A stretch of 64,000 nt of DNA. Origin: Thalassomonas actiniarum. Its GTDB lineage: Bacteria; Pseudomonadota; Gammaproteobacteria; Enterobacterales; Alteromonadaceae. Position 1 is the first letter of the stretch, and each line of letters begins with the position of its first letter. The notes beneath the pieces were generated by a model. The model was not told the origin of the DNA. It made no database searches and saw only the letters and a program-made list of their open reading frames with translations. Shown one piece after another: positions 30,474 through 39,451 of the stretch. A program made the translations under genes and the position numbers. The stretch is taken from contig NZ_CP059735.1 in assembly GCF_000948975.2 (NCBI RefSeq), positions 3,038,001 to 3,102,000 on the forward strand, read 5' to 3'.

Positions 30474-32216
30474 ATGAAGAGAAAATCGCTGGTATCGGCG
30501 TTGCTTTCGTTTAGCGTAGTTTTTAGCGGGCTAAGCTGGGGTCACAGCGCCATGTATAAAGACAATTACCAATACGATAATAGCAATGAAGGGCTTACCG
30601 CCGCACAAATACGACTGCTTAAGGGCCCGGGGGCGTTAAGCAATTTATGTGTTGACGGCTCGGCTAATGGTTACCCCTGTCACAATATTCATTTGCAGGC
30701 TTTTATGGCCAAAGCTGAAATGGGGGGAGGTAGTAACAATTTAAATGATATCTGGGGCTGGACAGATCCCGTGACCGGCAAGGAAATAGCGATTGTCGGG
30801 CGCACGCAGGGCACCGCTTTTGTCGATATTTCAGATCCTGTCAATCCGGTGCATCTTGGTTTATTACCCGGGCATAATAACAGCAGCTCCTCCTGGCGGG
30901 ATATGAAGGTTTATAATGATCACGCCTATATCGTCTCGGAAGCAAGCAATCACGGCTTGCAGGTTTTTGATTTGACTCAGCTGCGTACGGCGTCTCCCGG
31001 CTCGACCTTTTCAGAAACCGCCCATATGAACGATTTTGGCTCCGCCCATAATATCGCCATCAATGAGGATAGCGGTTATGCCTATATCGTCGGCAGTAAC
31101 CAGTGCAGCGGCGGCTTGTTTATGGTCAACCTGATCAACCCGGGCTCGCCGTCTTATGCCGGTTGTTTTTCTGCCGACGGTTATACCCATGATACCCAAT
31201 GCGTACATTACCAGGGACCGGATACGGCTTATAGCGGGCGTGAGATCTGTGTCGCCTACAATGAAGATACCATCACTATCGTTGATGTCAGCGATAAAAG
31301 TAACCCGGTGCAGATCTCCCGAAGCGGCTACAGCGGTTCGCGCTATACCCACCAGGGCTGGTTTTTAAACGATAGCCAGACCACCTTGATCATGAATGAT
31401 GAACTCGATGAATCCGGCACCGGCAATAATACCACTTCCTATATCTGGGATGTTACCGATCTGGACAACCCCAGCGAAATAGGGCGCTATATCGGGCCGA
31501 CCCCAGCGATAGATCATAATCTCTATACCCTGAACAACTATGTGATTGAAACCAACTACCGCGCCGGATTGCGTATCCTGAAAACCGATGATATTGCCAA
31601 TGGCAATCTCAGCGAAGCGGCCTATTTCGATACCATTCCCGGCTCCGACAGCGCGCAGTATTCGGGCACCTGGAGTAATTATCCGTATTTTGCCAGTGGC
31701 AATATCGTGTTAAGCGATATCGGCACCGGCTTGTTTATTGTCAAACCGGACTGGGATGCGATTGAAAACGACACTCCGCCTCCGCCGCCACCGACAAGCT
31801 ATTGTCAAGCCAGCAGCAATAATGCCTCTGAAGAGTGGATTGGCGAAGTGGCGTTCAACGGTACCAGTTATGCGTCCGCAGGTGCTCCCTACAGCGACCA
31901 TACCGATATTACCGTGTCCCTGAACGCTGGCAGCAATACGGTTGCGTTTACTCCGGCGTTTAGCGGTAACAGCTACCGTGAATACTGGCGAGTCTGGATA
32001 GACTTTAACGGTGACGGTACCTTTGCTGATAGTGAACAAGTCTTTGATTCCGGCAGTGCCAGCAGAAATGCTGTCAGCGGCACTATGGATATCCCGGCGA
32101 CTGCCGGTGCCGATACCCGGATGCGGATTGTCATGAGATATACCAGCGCACCTTCTGCTTGCGGCAGCTTTAATTACGGCGAGGTGGAAGACTATACCGT
32201 GACCTTCACCCCCTAA
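30474..32216 (+). CDS. Secreted choice-of-anchor B (LVIVD) protein with GEVED domain
   Basis: A 580-residue exported protein. A signal peptide (about 1-24) is followed by LVIVD-type repeats arranged like a beta-propeller (GTAFVDISDPVNPVHLGLLPG, LQVFDLTQL, ITIVDVSDKSNPVQISRSG), as in the choice-of-anchor B family. A PPPPPP linker near residue 437 leads to a C-terminal GEVED domain (WIDFNGDGTFADSEQVF...GSFNYGEVEDYTV), found in many marine secreted proteins. Such proteins are extracellular, possibly adhesive or carbohydrate-related; no enzyme motif is visible. AGGAAC precedes ATG 30474. Confidence 0.8.
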   Translation: MKRKSLVSALLSFSVVFSGLSWGHSAMYKDNYQYDNSNEGLTAAQIRLLKGPGALSNLCVDGSANGYPCHNIHLQAFMAKAEMGGGSNNLNDIWGWTDPVTGKEIAIVGRTQGTAFVDISDPVNPVHLGLLPGHNNSSSSWRDMKVYNDHAYIVSEASNHGLQVFDLTQLRTASPGSTFSETAHMNDFGSAHNIAINEDSGYAYIVGSNQCSGGLFMVNLINPGSPSYAGCFSADGYTHDTQCVHYQGPDTAYSGREICVAYNEDTITIVDVSDKSNPVQISRSGYSGSRYTHQGWFLNDSQTTLIMNDELDESGTGNNTTSYIWDVTDLDNPSEIGRYIGPTPAIDHNLYTLNNYVIETNYRAGLRILKTDDIANGNLSEAAYFDTIPGSDSAQYSGTWSNYPYFASGNIVLSDIGTGLFIVKPDWDAIENDTPPPPPPTSYCQASSNNASEEWIGEVAFNGTSYASAGAPYSDHTDITVSLNAGSNTVAFTPAFSGNSYREYWRVWIDFNGDGTFADSEQVFDSGSASRNAVSGTMDIPATAGADTRMRIVMRYTSAPSACGSFNYGEVEDYTVTFTP

Positions 32217-32259
32217 GACGATGAAACGGCTTGGTTGATCTGTACAAGACAGCGGTAAT

Positions 32260-32291
32260 AAAAGGGGCAAAGGGAACTGCCCCCTTTATTT
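32260..32291 (+). terminator. Rho-independent terminator
   Basis: AAAGGGGCA pairs with TGCCCCCTTT across an 8-nt loop, with one bulge, followed by ATTTGTT. It lies 45 bp after the LVIVD protein gene. Confidence 0.65.
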
Positions 32292-32335
32292 GTTGGTACA
32301 GATTTTATTAAAGCCTGGTTAACATCATAAACTCA

Positions 32336-33385
32336 ATGAAGTGCATTAACATGAAAAGACTTGCTGATAATAATAAATCTCAGAATGTAAAATCCTTACT
32401 GTTTTATATGCTGTTGTTTAGCTTACTCTTGCTGGCGGTTAAAGCCGTCGCACAGGAAAAATCACCGGATACGGCCATTGAAAACCCCTTAGTTGCCAAG
32501 GCAGTGGCACAACTTGAGCAGGCGAACCTGTGGCAAAAGCAGGCAAATGAATTGATCCTCAAGGCCAATACGGTCCGCAAGCAGTTGAAAAAACTCCGCG
32601 CCAGGGCGGCTAAAAGTACTGACAAGCAAAGGTTTGAACAAGAAATACAGGGGCTGCTCGCTCAGTTAACGCAAGCACAGCAGCAGGGCGCAGAGCTGAG
32701 GACCAAAAGCCTGGCATTAAAACAGCAGGCGAAAACGGATTTTGAACAGGCCATGCTGCATATCTGGCCGCAGTGGCTGCATAACCGGGACGCGTTAACG
32801 CTGGCAGATAGCTTAAACGGCTCCCTTGCCCATAATACCCGGGTAAGGAGTGTCCATAAAAATATGCTTGGCTTTGGCACAGAGCCGTCAACGACCACAG
32901 CGCACCCGGAGATGTCGCTGCAAGTCCCGGCCTTGGGCAAACAAAATGCACCGGCAGATCTTAATATCTCTTCCTTTCAATTTTCCCGCCATGAGCAGTA
33001 CTTTGCCCATATCGAGGTTCACCCCGGCGGCTCTGACCAATCAAGTGCTAGCAGCCTGGCGGAAAAAGAGCCGGGGGCAGGGCAAGCGGCATCCTCGTCG
33101 GTGCCGTTAAATGAGATCCACCAATGGCGCTTGATGATCAGTGATGTCCGCGGCAATCCGGTTGAAGATGTAGAAATTGAAGTGCAGGGCCATATGCCCG
33201 GGCATGTGCACGGTTTACCCACCAAACCCGCGGTGGTTGAGGAAATCGACTCGGGCATTTACCTGGTGGACGGGCTCAAGTTTCAGATGAAAGGCTGGTG
33301 GGTGATGAAGTTTATTTTGCGCCAACCGGGGGCGGATAACAGTCATTTTGCGGATGATTTTTTTACCTTTAATCTGGTGTTGTGA
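32336..33385 (+). CDS. Exported coiled-coil protein with YtkA/FixH-like domain
   Basis: A 349-residue protein. A signal or anchor helix (about 20-40, SLLFYMLLFSLLLLAVKAVAQ) is followed by an Ala/Gln/Lys-rich coiled coil (about 55-145). The C-terminal part (about 260-345) matches the YtkA/FixH-like pattern: HQWRLMISDVRGNPVEDVEI, then HMPGHVHGLPTKPAV and FQMKGWWVMKFIL. YtkA-like domains are found with copper or haem proteins; the HMPGHVHG histidines and methionines could bind metal. ATG 32336 is used; ATG 32351 is equally possible. Its stop overlaps the ATG of the di-haem peroxidase by one base, so the two are coupled. Confidence 0.75.
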   Translation: MKCINMKRLADNNKSQNVKSLLFYMLLFSLLLLAVKAVAQEKSPDTAIENPLVAKAVAQLEQANLWQKQANELILKANTVRKQLKKLRARAAKSTDKQRFEQEIQGLLAQLTQAQQQGAELRTKSLALKQQAKTDFEQAMLHIWPQWLHNRDALTLADSLNGSLAHNTRVRSVHKNMLGFGTEPSTTTAHPEMSLQVPALGKQNAPADLNISSFQFSRHEQYFAHIEVHPGGSDQSSASSLAEKEPGAGQAASSSVPLNEIHQWRLMISDVRGNPVEDVEIEVQGHMPGHVHGLPTKPAVVEEIDSGIYLVDGLKFQMKGWWVMKFILRQPGADNSHFADDFFTFNLVL

Positions 33386-34794
33386 TGAAAAACAATTTAT
33401 CGAATAGTGGTGATACCCGGTTAACGTTGGCGGCTTCTCCTTTGTTAGCCAGGGTCTATATGTTTACTGTGCTGGCGCTGCTTGTCGTGGTGCCACCGGC
33501 CAGTGGTCAGGAGCAAGGACAAAACCAGATCGTTGATCCCTACCATTTTACCGGGGCGGACATCGAGTTTCTGGCGCAATTTTCCCTGAGCCGGCTTAAG
33601 GCTTTGCCGCCAGCGCCCGGTAACCGGCTGGCGGATGATCTCAAGGCGGCAAAGCTGGGCAAAAAACTATTTTTTGATGAAGGCTTAAGCCGGAATAACC
33701 AGGTTTCCTGCCGCAGTTGTCATCAGCCGGAGCTGTATTTTACCGACGGCAAAAAGCTTAGCCAAGGCGCAGGTTTGACTTTTCGCAGTTCGCCGACCGT
33801 ACTGGGGGCGTCTTTTAGTCCCTGGCAGTTTTGGGATGGCCGCAAAGACAGTTTGTGGTCTCAGGCACTGGGTCCGATAGAAGATGTCAATGAGTTTAAT
33901 ACCAGCCGCACTGAATATGTCCATGCATTATTAACGGCCTATTTACCCCTATACCAACAGGTTTTTGGCCCCTTAGATGAAAAAACATTGCCACAGAAGC
34001 TGGCGCAGCTGACGGTGGCGGCATCGCCGCTGGGCAATGAAGCACAAGTCAAACGCTGGCAAGCCCTGTCTCCCGAATTACAAACCTGGGTCAACCGGGT
34101 ATTCAGTAATGCCGGTAAGGCGATGATGGCTTATGAGCGTAGGTTAGCGCTGCCCCGGGCCAGATTTGATCACTTTGTTGATGCCCTGGTGAGTGAAAGC
34201 CAACAGAAAAGCGCAGCTAACACTGCGCAGCAGTTATTGACTCAGGCCGAAGTCAGGGGACTGAGGTTATTTGTCGGCAAGGGTAACTGTGCCAGTTGCC
34301 ATAATGGTCCACTGTTTACGAATTATGAGTTTCACAATATTGGCGCCCCCGAGCCGCTTGAAGGCAATGTTGAGCTGGGGCGTTACCAAGGGGTGAAGTT
34401 ACTGGCACAGGATGAATTTACCTGTCTGTCTGCCTTCAGTGATGCCGACGGCCGGGCCTGTAATGAGATGCGTTTTTTGAAAGTCAGCGGCCCCGAGCTG
34501 GTGGGGGCATTAAAGACGCCAACCTTGCGCAATATCGCCAAAACCGCCCCCTACATGCAATTTGGCCAGTTTGCCGATCTCAAAGAGGTGATAACACATT
34601 ATAACCAGCCGTCACCGCCGGTTTATAACCGTCAGCTGCATCCCAGCCGGCCGCACTTTGATATTTTACCTTTAAAATTAACCGAGGAAGAAATCGAGGA
34701 CTTGCAGGCGTTTCTACATACCCTGACTTCTCCTTTGCCGTTTGAGGATCCCTGGTGGGGACTTGAGCCGCTGAGGTTAACCCGGAGACATTAG
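33385..34794 (+). CDS. Di-haem cytochrome c peroxidase/MauG-family protein
   Basis: A 469-residue exported protein of the bacterial di-haem peroxidase superfamily. A signal or anchor helix (about 24-40) precedes two haem-c sites, CRSCH (109-113) and CASCH (about 300). Conserved surroundings (KLFFDEGLSRNNQVSCRSCH, QFWDGRKDSLWSQALGPI, TPTLRNIAKTAPYM) are typical. CcpA enzymes reduce hydrogen peroxide; MauG relatives oxidise partner proteins. An insert of about 35 residues with two extra cysteines (EFTCLSAFSDADGRACNEM) follows the second haem region. Translation is coupled to the YtkA-like gene (TGATG overlap), suggesting partner and enzyme. Confidence 0.88.
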   Translation: MKNNLSNSGDTRLTLAASPLLARVYMFTVLALLVVVPPASGQEQGQNQIVDPYHFTGADIEFLAQFSLSRLKALPPAPGNRLADDLKAAKLGKKLFFDEGLSRNNQVSCRSCHQPELYFTDGKKLSQGAGLTFRSSPTVLGASFSPWQFWDGRKDSLWSQALGPIEDVNEFNTSRTEYVHALLTAYLPLYQQVFGPLDEKTLPQKLAQLTVAASPLGNEAQVKRWQALSPELQTWVNRVFSNAGKAMMAYERRLALPRARFDHFVDALVSESQQKSAANTAQQLLTQAEVRGLRLFVGKGNCASCHNGPLFTNYEFHNIGAPEPLEGNVELGRYQGVKLLAQDEFTCLSAFSDADGRACNEMRFLKVSGPELVGALKTPTLRNIAKTAPYMQFGQFADLKEVITHYNQPSPPVYNRQLHPSRPHFDILPLKLTEEEIEDLQAFLHTLTSPLPFEDPWWGLEPLRLTRRH

Positions 34795-34820
34795 CTGATT
34801 AACTTTCCACTATACAGGTT

Positions 34821-34865
34821 AAAAAACAGGGGCTAAACCAGAGAAAAGCTCTCTGACTTAGCCCC
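34821..34865 (-). terminator. Terminator of the sugar MFS carrier gene
   Basis: On the minus strand GGGGCTAA/TTAGCCCC (34829-34836 with 34858-34865), extended by an inner CAGAGA/TCTCTG pair, is followed by a run of six T residues (34821-34826). The hairpin begins about 20 bp past the carrier stop codon. Confidence 0.8.
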
Positions 34866-34886
34866 ATGTCCAGGACTGAAAAAGCT

Positions 34887-36431
34887 CTAGTGACTGGTGA
34901 GGGCTTCAGCCTTTTTTGGTTGCTGGATTTCCTGCTCAGGCTCTGCCACCCGTAAGGTCAGTACGCCGGCAATTAACATGCTGACACCGCCTATGACCAA
35001 AGCATAAATAGTTTCCCCTGCAAAAAACTTGCTGACCAGGAAACCTAAGATACTGGCGGCCAGGATCTGCGGCAGTACGATAAAGAAGTTAAATATTCCC
35101 ATAAACAAGCCCATTTTTTTCGCCGGCAGCGCGTTGGATAATAAGGCATAAGGCAAAGACAAGATCGAGGCCCAGGCAAAACCTACGCCTATCATAGGGG
35201 CAATCAGGTAGGTCGGGTCTTTAATCAGTACAAAAGAGATAAAGCCGATCCCACCAAGGAAAAGGTTGATCATATGGGCGGTTTTTAGATTAAATAAACG
35301 CACCACCACAGGGATGGTCAAGGCGGCGAATACGGCGGAGACATTGTAGGCGGCCATCAAGATGCCGACCCAGTCGGCCCCTTCATTAAAGGCGGCTGAG
35401 GTGACATCACTGGTACCGTAATGAAAAGAGGTGATAGCGGGAGTCGCCGAAGACCACCAGGCAAAAAACGGGAACCAGGAGAAAAACTGTACTGCCGCCA
35501 GCTTTTTCATGGTGGTTGGCATATTAAAGAGATCCACCATCACCTGGGAAAAGCCGTTGCTGTTATTGCCTTTTTTCTCCAGCAATCCGGCAATCAGCTG
35601 GAACAGGCCAAAGACCAGCAGGCCGCAGGTGAGCAACATCAGGTTTTTATCCAGTTGCTCAATATTTAAAGCAACCAGCACAGTGGCGACTACCCCGGTC
35701 AAACCCCAGATAATCCCCCCCTGGAAAAATTGTTTGGCGCTGCGGCTTGGCTGATATTCCTCTTGCGGGCTCAGGGCATTCTCCGCTTTTTCAAAAGCGG
35801 CCAATTCTTCGGGGGAATATTCTTTGGTGGAATAAACGGTCCAGAGCACGGCGAGCAAAAACAAGGCGCCGCCGGCATAAAATGAAAACCTGACGGAGTC
35901 CGGGATCACACCGGCTTCTGCGGTATTACTGATATCAAACCAGTTGGTCATCATCCAGGGTAACGCAGAGGCGACCACGGAGGCGACACCGATAAAAAAG
36001 CTTTGCATGGCATAACCCATACCCCTTTGTTTACGCGGCAGCATATCGCCGACGAAAGCCCGAAACGGCTCCATAGAAACATTAATCGAAGCATCCATCA
36101 CCCATAACATACCCGCGGCAATCCACAGCGCAGGGGAGTGAGGCATGATAAATAAGGATAAGCTGGCTAGAATCGCACCGTAGAGAAAATAAGGACGGCG
36201 GCGACCGAGCTTGCCCCAGGTTCTGTCACTCATGTAGCCGATGATCGGCTGGACAAAAAGCCCGGTTAAGGGCGCTGCTACCCAGAGTATGGTCATACTG
36301 GAGTAGTCTGCGCCTAAGGTTTGAAAGATCCGGCTGACATTGCTGTTTTGCAAAGCAAAACCAAACTGGATGCCAAAAAAACCGAAGCACATATTCCAGA
36401 TTTGCCAAAAGGATAACGTGGGTTTTTGCAT
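34887..36431 (-). CDS. MFS sugar transporter (SLC45/maltose-type)
   Basis: A 514-residue inner-membrane carrier with about twelve helices. The motifs LWVAAPLTGLFVQPIIGYMSD and KLGRRRPYFLYGA are those of the SLC45/GPH-like sugar cotransporters used for maltose or other alpha-glucosides by Shewanella and Colwellia relatives. ATG 36431 is preferred over an in-frame start at 36482 because AGGAAATAAAC lies directly before it. No alpha-glucosidase or regulator gene is next to it in the window. A palindromic operator candidate lies about 220 bp upstream. Confidence 0.85.
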   Translation of the reverse strand: MQKPTLSFWQIWNMCFGFFGIQFGFALQNSNVSRIFQTLGADYSSMTILWVAAPLTGLFVQPIIGYMSDRTWGKLGRRRPYFLYGAILASLSLFIMPHSPALWIAAGMLWVMDASINVSMEPFRAFVGDMLPRKQRGMGYAMQSFFIGVASVVASALPWMMTNWFDISNTAEAGVIPDSVRFSFYAGGALFLLAVLWTVYSTKEYSPEELAAFEKAENALSPQEEYQPSRSAKQFFQGGIIWGLTGVVATVLVALNIEQLDKNLMLLTCGLLVFGLFQLIAGLLEKKGNNSNGFSQVMVDLFNMPTTMKKLAAVQFFSWFPFFAWWSSATPAITSFHYGTSDVTSAAFNEGADWVGILMAAYNVSAVFAALTIPVVVRLFNLKTAHMINLFLGGIGFISFVLIKDPTYLIAPMIGVGFAWASILSLPYALLSNALPAKKMGLFMGIFNFFIVLPQILAASILGFLVSKFFAGETIYALVIGGVSMLIAGVLTLRVAEPEQEIQQPKKAEALTSH

Positions 36432-36651
36432 GTTTATTTCCTGTGTTTTGTAACGCTCTAAGCAGGGTATTATTAAGGGCAAATAAGCCCCTGATTGTTA
36501 TTTCCGGCCTGCCTGTTGGCAATAATAACATCTGCTCCTTAGCTGATATAAGTTAACATAAGCGGATAAAAAAGGAGCATCTGATATTAAGGCATAAAAG
36601 TTAAGTTTTCTTTTTACTGTGAAAAGCGGCAAAAAGACACGTTTTTTACCA

Positions 36652-36665
36652 TACATACGTATGCA
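36652..36665 (-). promoter_or_regulatory. LacI-type operator candidate upstream of the sugar carrier
   Basis: TACATACGTATGCA is an even palindrome centred on CG with one mismatched pair, the form bound by LacI-family repressors. It lies in the 321-bp gap between the carrier (36431) and the unknown gene at 36753, and I see nothing else there. The assignment rests on form and context only. Confidence 0.35.
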
Positions 36666-36752
36666 ATTCATCATGTCTTGCTGCCGGCGGCGTTAATGCT
36701 TGTGGCCGGGTCGAAAGCCCGGAGCATTTTTACGGCGCTAAGTAGTTTAAAT

Positions 36753-37151
36753 TCAAGGTATCAGTTGAGGGCCTTGTATTAATCTTTGCTCCAAAGAGGC
36801 ACGGTCAATCAGATAATCGTCGGCACCGCTTTTGCGCCTTAACCGGGTAAAGGAGAGCCACTCGCCATTAACGGGCGCCTTACCCTTTAACAAGCTGTTA
36901 TCCAGGGTGTAATGGAACGGCTGCCCGGATGGGGCGGCCAGGGTGAGGTGGTATTGTATGACGCTATAATCTGCGCCGCGGCTGTGGCGGGTGATAACGG
37001 TACGTTTGCTTGTTAATACCTGTGCCAGGATCTTATCGCTTGCGATTATTGCGGACATAGAAAATAAAGCGTCCCATTTAGCCACGACCAGGGCCAGCAG
37101 GGCTAATAACAGCAGGAAACGCAAAGAGCTGATTACTGTCATCTTGGGCAT
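36753..37151 (-). CDS. Single-helix membrane-anchored protein, unknown
   Basis: A 132-residue protein with an N-terminal hydrophobic helix (about 8-24, SLRFLLLLALLALVVAKW) and a small beta-rich domain outside it (TVITRHSRGADYSVIQYHLTL, PFHYTLDNSLLKG). I do not recognise the family. It stands alone, with a 100-bp gap to the protease gene upstream on the same strand. The start fits a signal anchor and the reading frame has normal codon use for the region. Confidence 0.6.
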   Translation of the reverse strand: MPKMTVISSLRFLLLLALLALVVAKWDALFSMSAIIASDKILAQVLTSKRTVITRHSRGADYSVIQYHLTLAAPSGQPFHYTLDNSLLKGKAPVNGEWLSFTRLRRKSGADDYLIDRASLEQRLIQGPQLIP

Positions 37152-37275
37152 TTTCAGCAGTTTTTACCGGCGTTAAATCGTTTTATCACTCCGGGCTTTG
37201 GCTGACAAAGCCAGCCGTCCATCCGAAGTTATTATAAAATCCCCCTTAGCCTGAAGGATAACCGGTAAACTTGCT

Positions 37276-39216
37276 TTAATAGGTGACGGCTATGCCCCAC
37301 TTATTGAGTACCCCGACATCCCGGGCCAGCTCATCCCTGACCGTCAGTCGCCATTGTCCCTGGGCAGCGCTGCCTGACAGGGCCCCCAGGAGTTCGGGTT
37401 CATCCGACATGCGGTAGGACTTGATCAGATCCTGGGCATTGCCGCCGGTATCCTGGTGTAAAATAATCTCAGTCCCCGAAGGAGATTTGAGTATCAGCGT
37501 CAAATCGCCGCGATAGGTGTGGGTAATGTTAACGGAGACTTCAAAGCCGGTGATGTTTGCGGCCACCGGGAAAGTAATTTCTTCATCAATACTGCCCTGA
37601 TCCGGGATAGGCTTGCTGACCCTGTGCTCCATAAACAAGGTTCTGGGCAGGCTTTGTTCATCTTTGGCGGCAAGTAAGGCCAGTGCCCGCTCGGCATTGA
37701 TACGGCCAAAGCCGTATTTGCTCGAATGGCCGTTGCCGTCATATTCACCCGGGCGATCGTCAATTTTATCCGCCGTTTTTTGCATGATGTCTTTGACTTC
37801 GGCGGCAGTTAAATCTTCATTAAAGGAAAGGATCAGCCCGGCGAGACCGGCTGCCAGCGGGGTAGAGCTGGAAGTGCCGCCAAAGGAGAAAGTGAAATCC
37901 CCGCCCTGGTAGCCTTTTTGCCCGAGCCGGTCGGTGGTGACGATCCTTTTGCCGGGACTGCCGCTGGAAGGGGCGCACACAGAAAGTTCAGGGCCAAAAT
38001 TACTGTAATCGGACTTTTGATCCAGGCTGTTGGAGGCGGCTACCGCCAGTACGTCCGGGTGTAGGGCAAATCCCTGGTGCGATATCCTGCCGTCCTTGAC
38101 GCCGTCCAGGGGACGGTTTTCATTACCGGCGGCAAAGAGGATAACACAACCTTTTTTATTGCGCCGCCCTTCGGTAGCGGCCTTATGGATAATGCCTGTC
38201 ATGCGGATCGATAAGGGGAAATTCCAGCTCGCCGCCGCCCAGCTGCAGCTGATGATATCGGCATGGTGGTCTATGGCGTGCTGGAACAGGGCTTCGACAC
38301 TGTCGTCGGATAACCAGCCGGAAGTGCGTACCGGCATCAGGGCGCAAAGGGGAGCAAGGCCAATCACACCGCTGCCGTTTTCCTCGGCCACGGCGACACC
38401 GGCGCAGGCAGTGCCGTGGTTGTCGTCTCTTTTGACCGGACGGGGACTGGTATCATTATCGCCAAAATCCTTGGGGGAGACGATTTTGCCGGCGCCGCTT
38501 AAATCCGGGTGGTTAAGGTCAAAACCGTCATCCATGACACAAATACTGATATCCCGGCTGCCGCGGGTAAATTCCCAGGCGGGTTCGGCCTTGACATCTG
38601 CTCCCGAGCGCAGGCCGGGCCCGCCGCTATTGCTCAGGTGCCATTGCTGGGCATAGAGGCTGTCAATCGGCTGGTGTTTTAATGCCACCTCAAAGGCGAG
38701 GTCCGCTTCGGCAGTTTCCACTTCATCCCGTGTCTCTAATGCCGCGGCAATTTTTAACGGGTTCATGGTGGAGGCCTGGGTTAAGGAAACGCTGTAGGTG
38801 CGGGGCAGGTAGTCCAGGGCCTGCACAAATTCCAGGCCATAGTCGCCGAGGATTTGCTCCTGGCTATGGTTATTGACCCCGGGTTTAAATTGTACCGTTA
38901 ATTTGCCGGTGGGCACTACCGGGGTTGCCTTATCATCATCCAGGCTGTATACATGGCTGATCACCTCGCTTTCTTCGGCATGGCGCAGCGCATCCATGGT
39001 GTGTTCCAGCTCTTTACTGTCGCTGAGAGAGAAGACATCCATTCTCGCCGGCTCGACTGCCGAGATATGGCAGGAGTGTACATTTGGCTGGCGCAATACC
39101 GCATTGAGTTCTTGCTCTGTGGTGGCGGCTCCCTGTTTCAAACGTACGGCAAATTGATCGTCGACTTTTTTCAGGGTGATCTCTTTATTACCTCTTTTTA
39201 ATTTCATGGTGCTCAT
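37276..39216 (-). CDS. Subtilisin-like S8 protease with P domain, no signal peptide
   Basis: A 646-residue serine protease of the subtilase/kexin type. Catalytic residues are Asp in CVMDDGFDLNHPD (about 229), His267 in DDNHGTACAG and Ser449 in GGTSSSTPLAAG. The C-terminal 110 residues form a proprotein-convertase P domain (VSVNITHTYRGDLTLILKSP...WRLTVRDELARDVG). About 180 residues precede the catalytic domain and may act as a prodomain. The N-terminus, MSTMKLKRGNKEITLKK, is charged and no signal peptide is visible. AGGAAC lies before ATG 39216, so a missed upstream start is unlikely. Export, if any, would be by another route. Confidence 0.88.
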   Translation of the reverse strand: MSTMKLKRGNKEITLKKVDDQFAVRLKQGAATTEQELNAVLRQPNVHSCHISAVEPARMDVFSLSDSKELEHTMDALRHAEESEVISHVYSLDDDKATPVVPTGKLTVQFKPGVNNHSQEQILGDYGLEFVQALDYLPRTYSVSLTQASTMNPLKIAAALETRDEVETAEADLAFEVALKHQPIDSLYAQQWHLSNSGGPGLRSGADVKAEPAWEFTRGSRDISICVMDDGFDLNHPDLSGAGKIVSPKDFGDNDTSPRPVKRDDNHGTACAGVAVAEENGSGVIGLAPLCALMPVRTSGWLSDDSVEALFQHAIDHHADIISCSWAAASWNFPLSIRMTGIIHKAATEGRRNKKGCVILFAAGNENRPLDGVKDGRISHQGFALHPDVLAVAASNSLDQKSDYSNFGPELSVCAPSSGSPGKRIVTTDRLGQKGYQGGDFTFSFGGTSSSTPLAAGLAGLILSFNEDLTAAEVKDIMQKTADKIDDRPGEYDGNGHSSKYGFGRINAERALALLAAKDEQSLPRTLFMEHRVSKPIPDQGSIDEEITFPVAANITGFEVSVNITHTYRGDLTLILKSPSGTEIILHQDTGGNAQDLIKSYRMSDEPELLGALSGSAAQGQWRLTVRDELARDVGVLNKWGIAVTY

Positions 39217-39451
39217 GGTTGCTGTTCCTAGTAAGTCTGGCTGATTTATCCGTACGGTGACGACAACTTGTGATCAGCGGATGTCGGGAGGATAAAATAA
39301 AGACTAGTAGAGAAGTACAGGAGTGCCATAAAAATCTAATGATATTGATAGCTTAAGAAAGGTATTGGCGCCAGGAGGGATTTTAGCGGCGATAACGCCA
39401 GGGAGGAGTGGTTACCGCCTGACGCCCGGGATAAGGTTTGTCTGTCTGGGG

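Noticed and set aside
31710-32270. 186-codon open frame on the minus strand
   Set aside because: Antisense to the GEVED domain of the LVIVD protein; no recognisable product.
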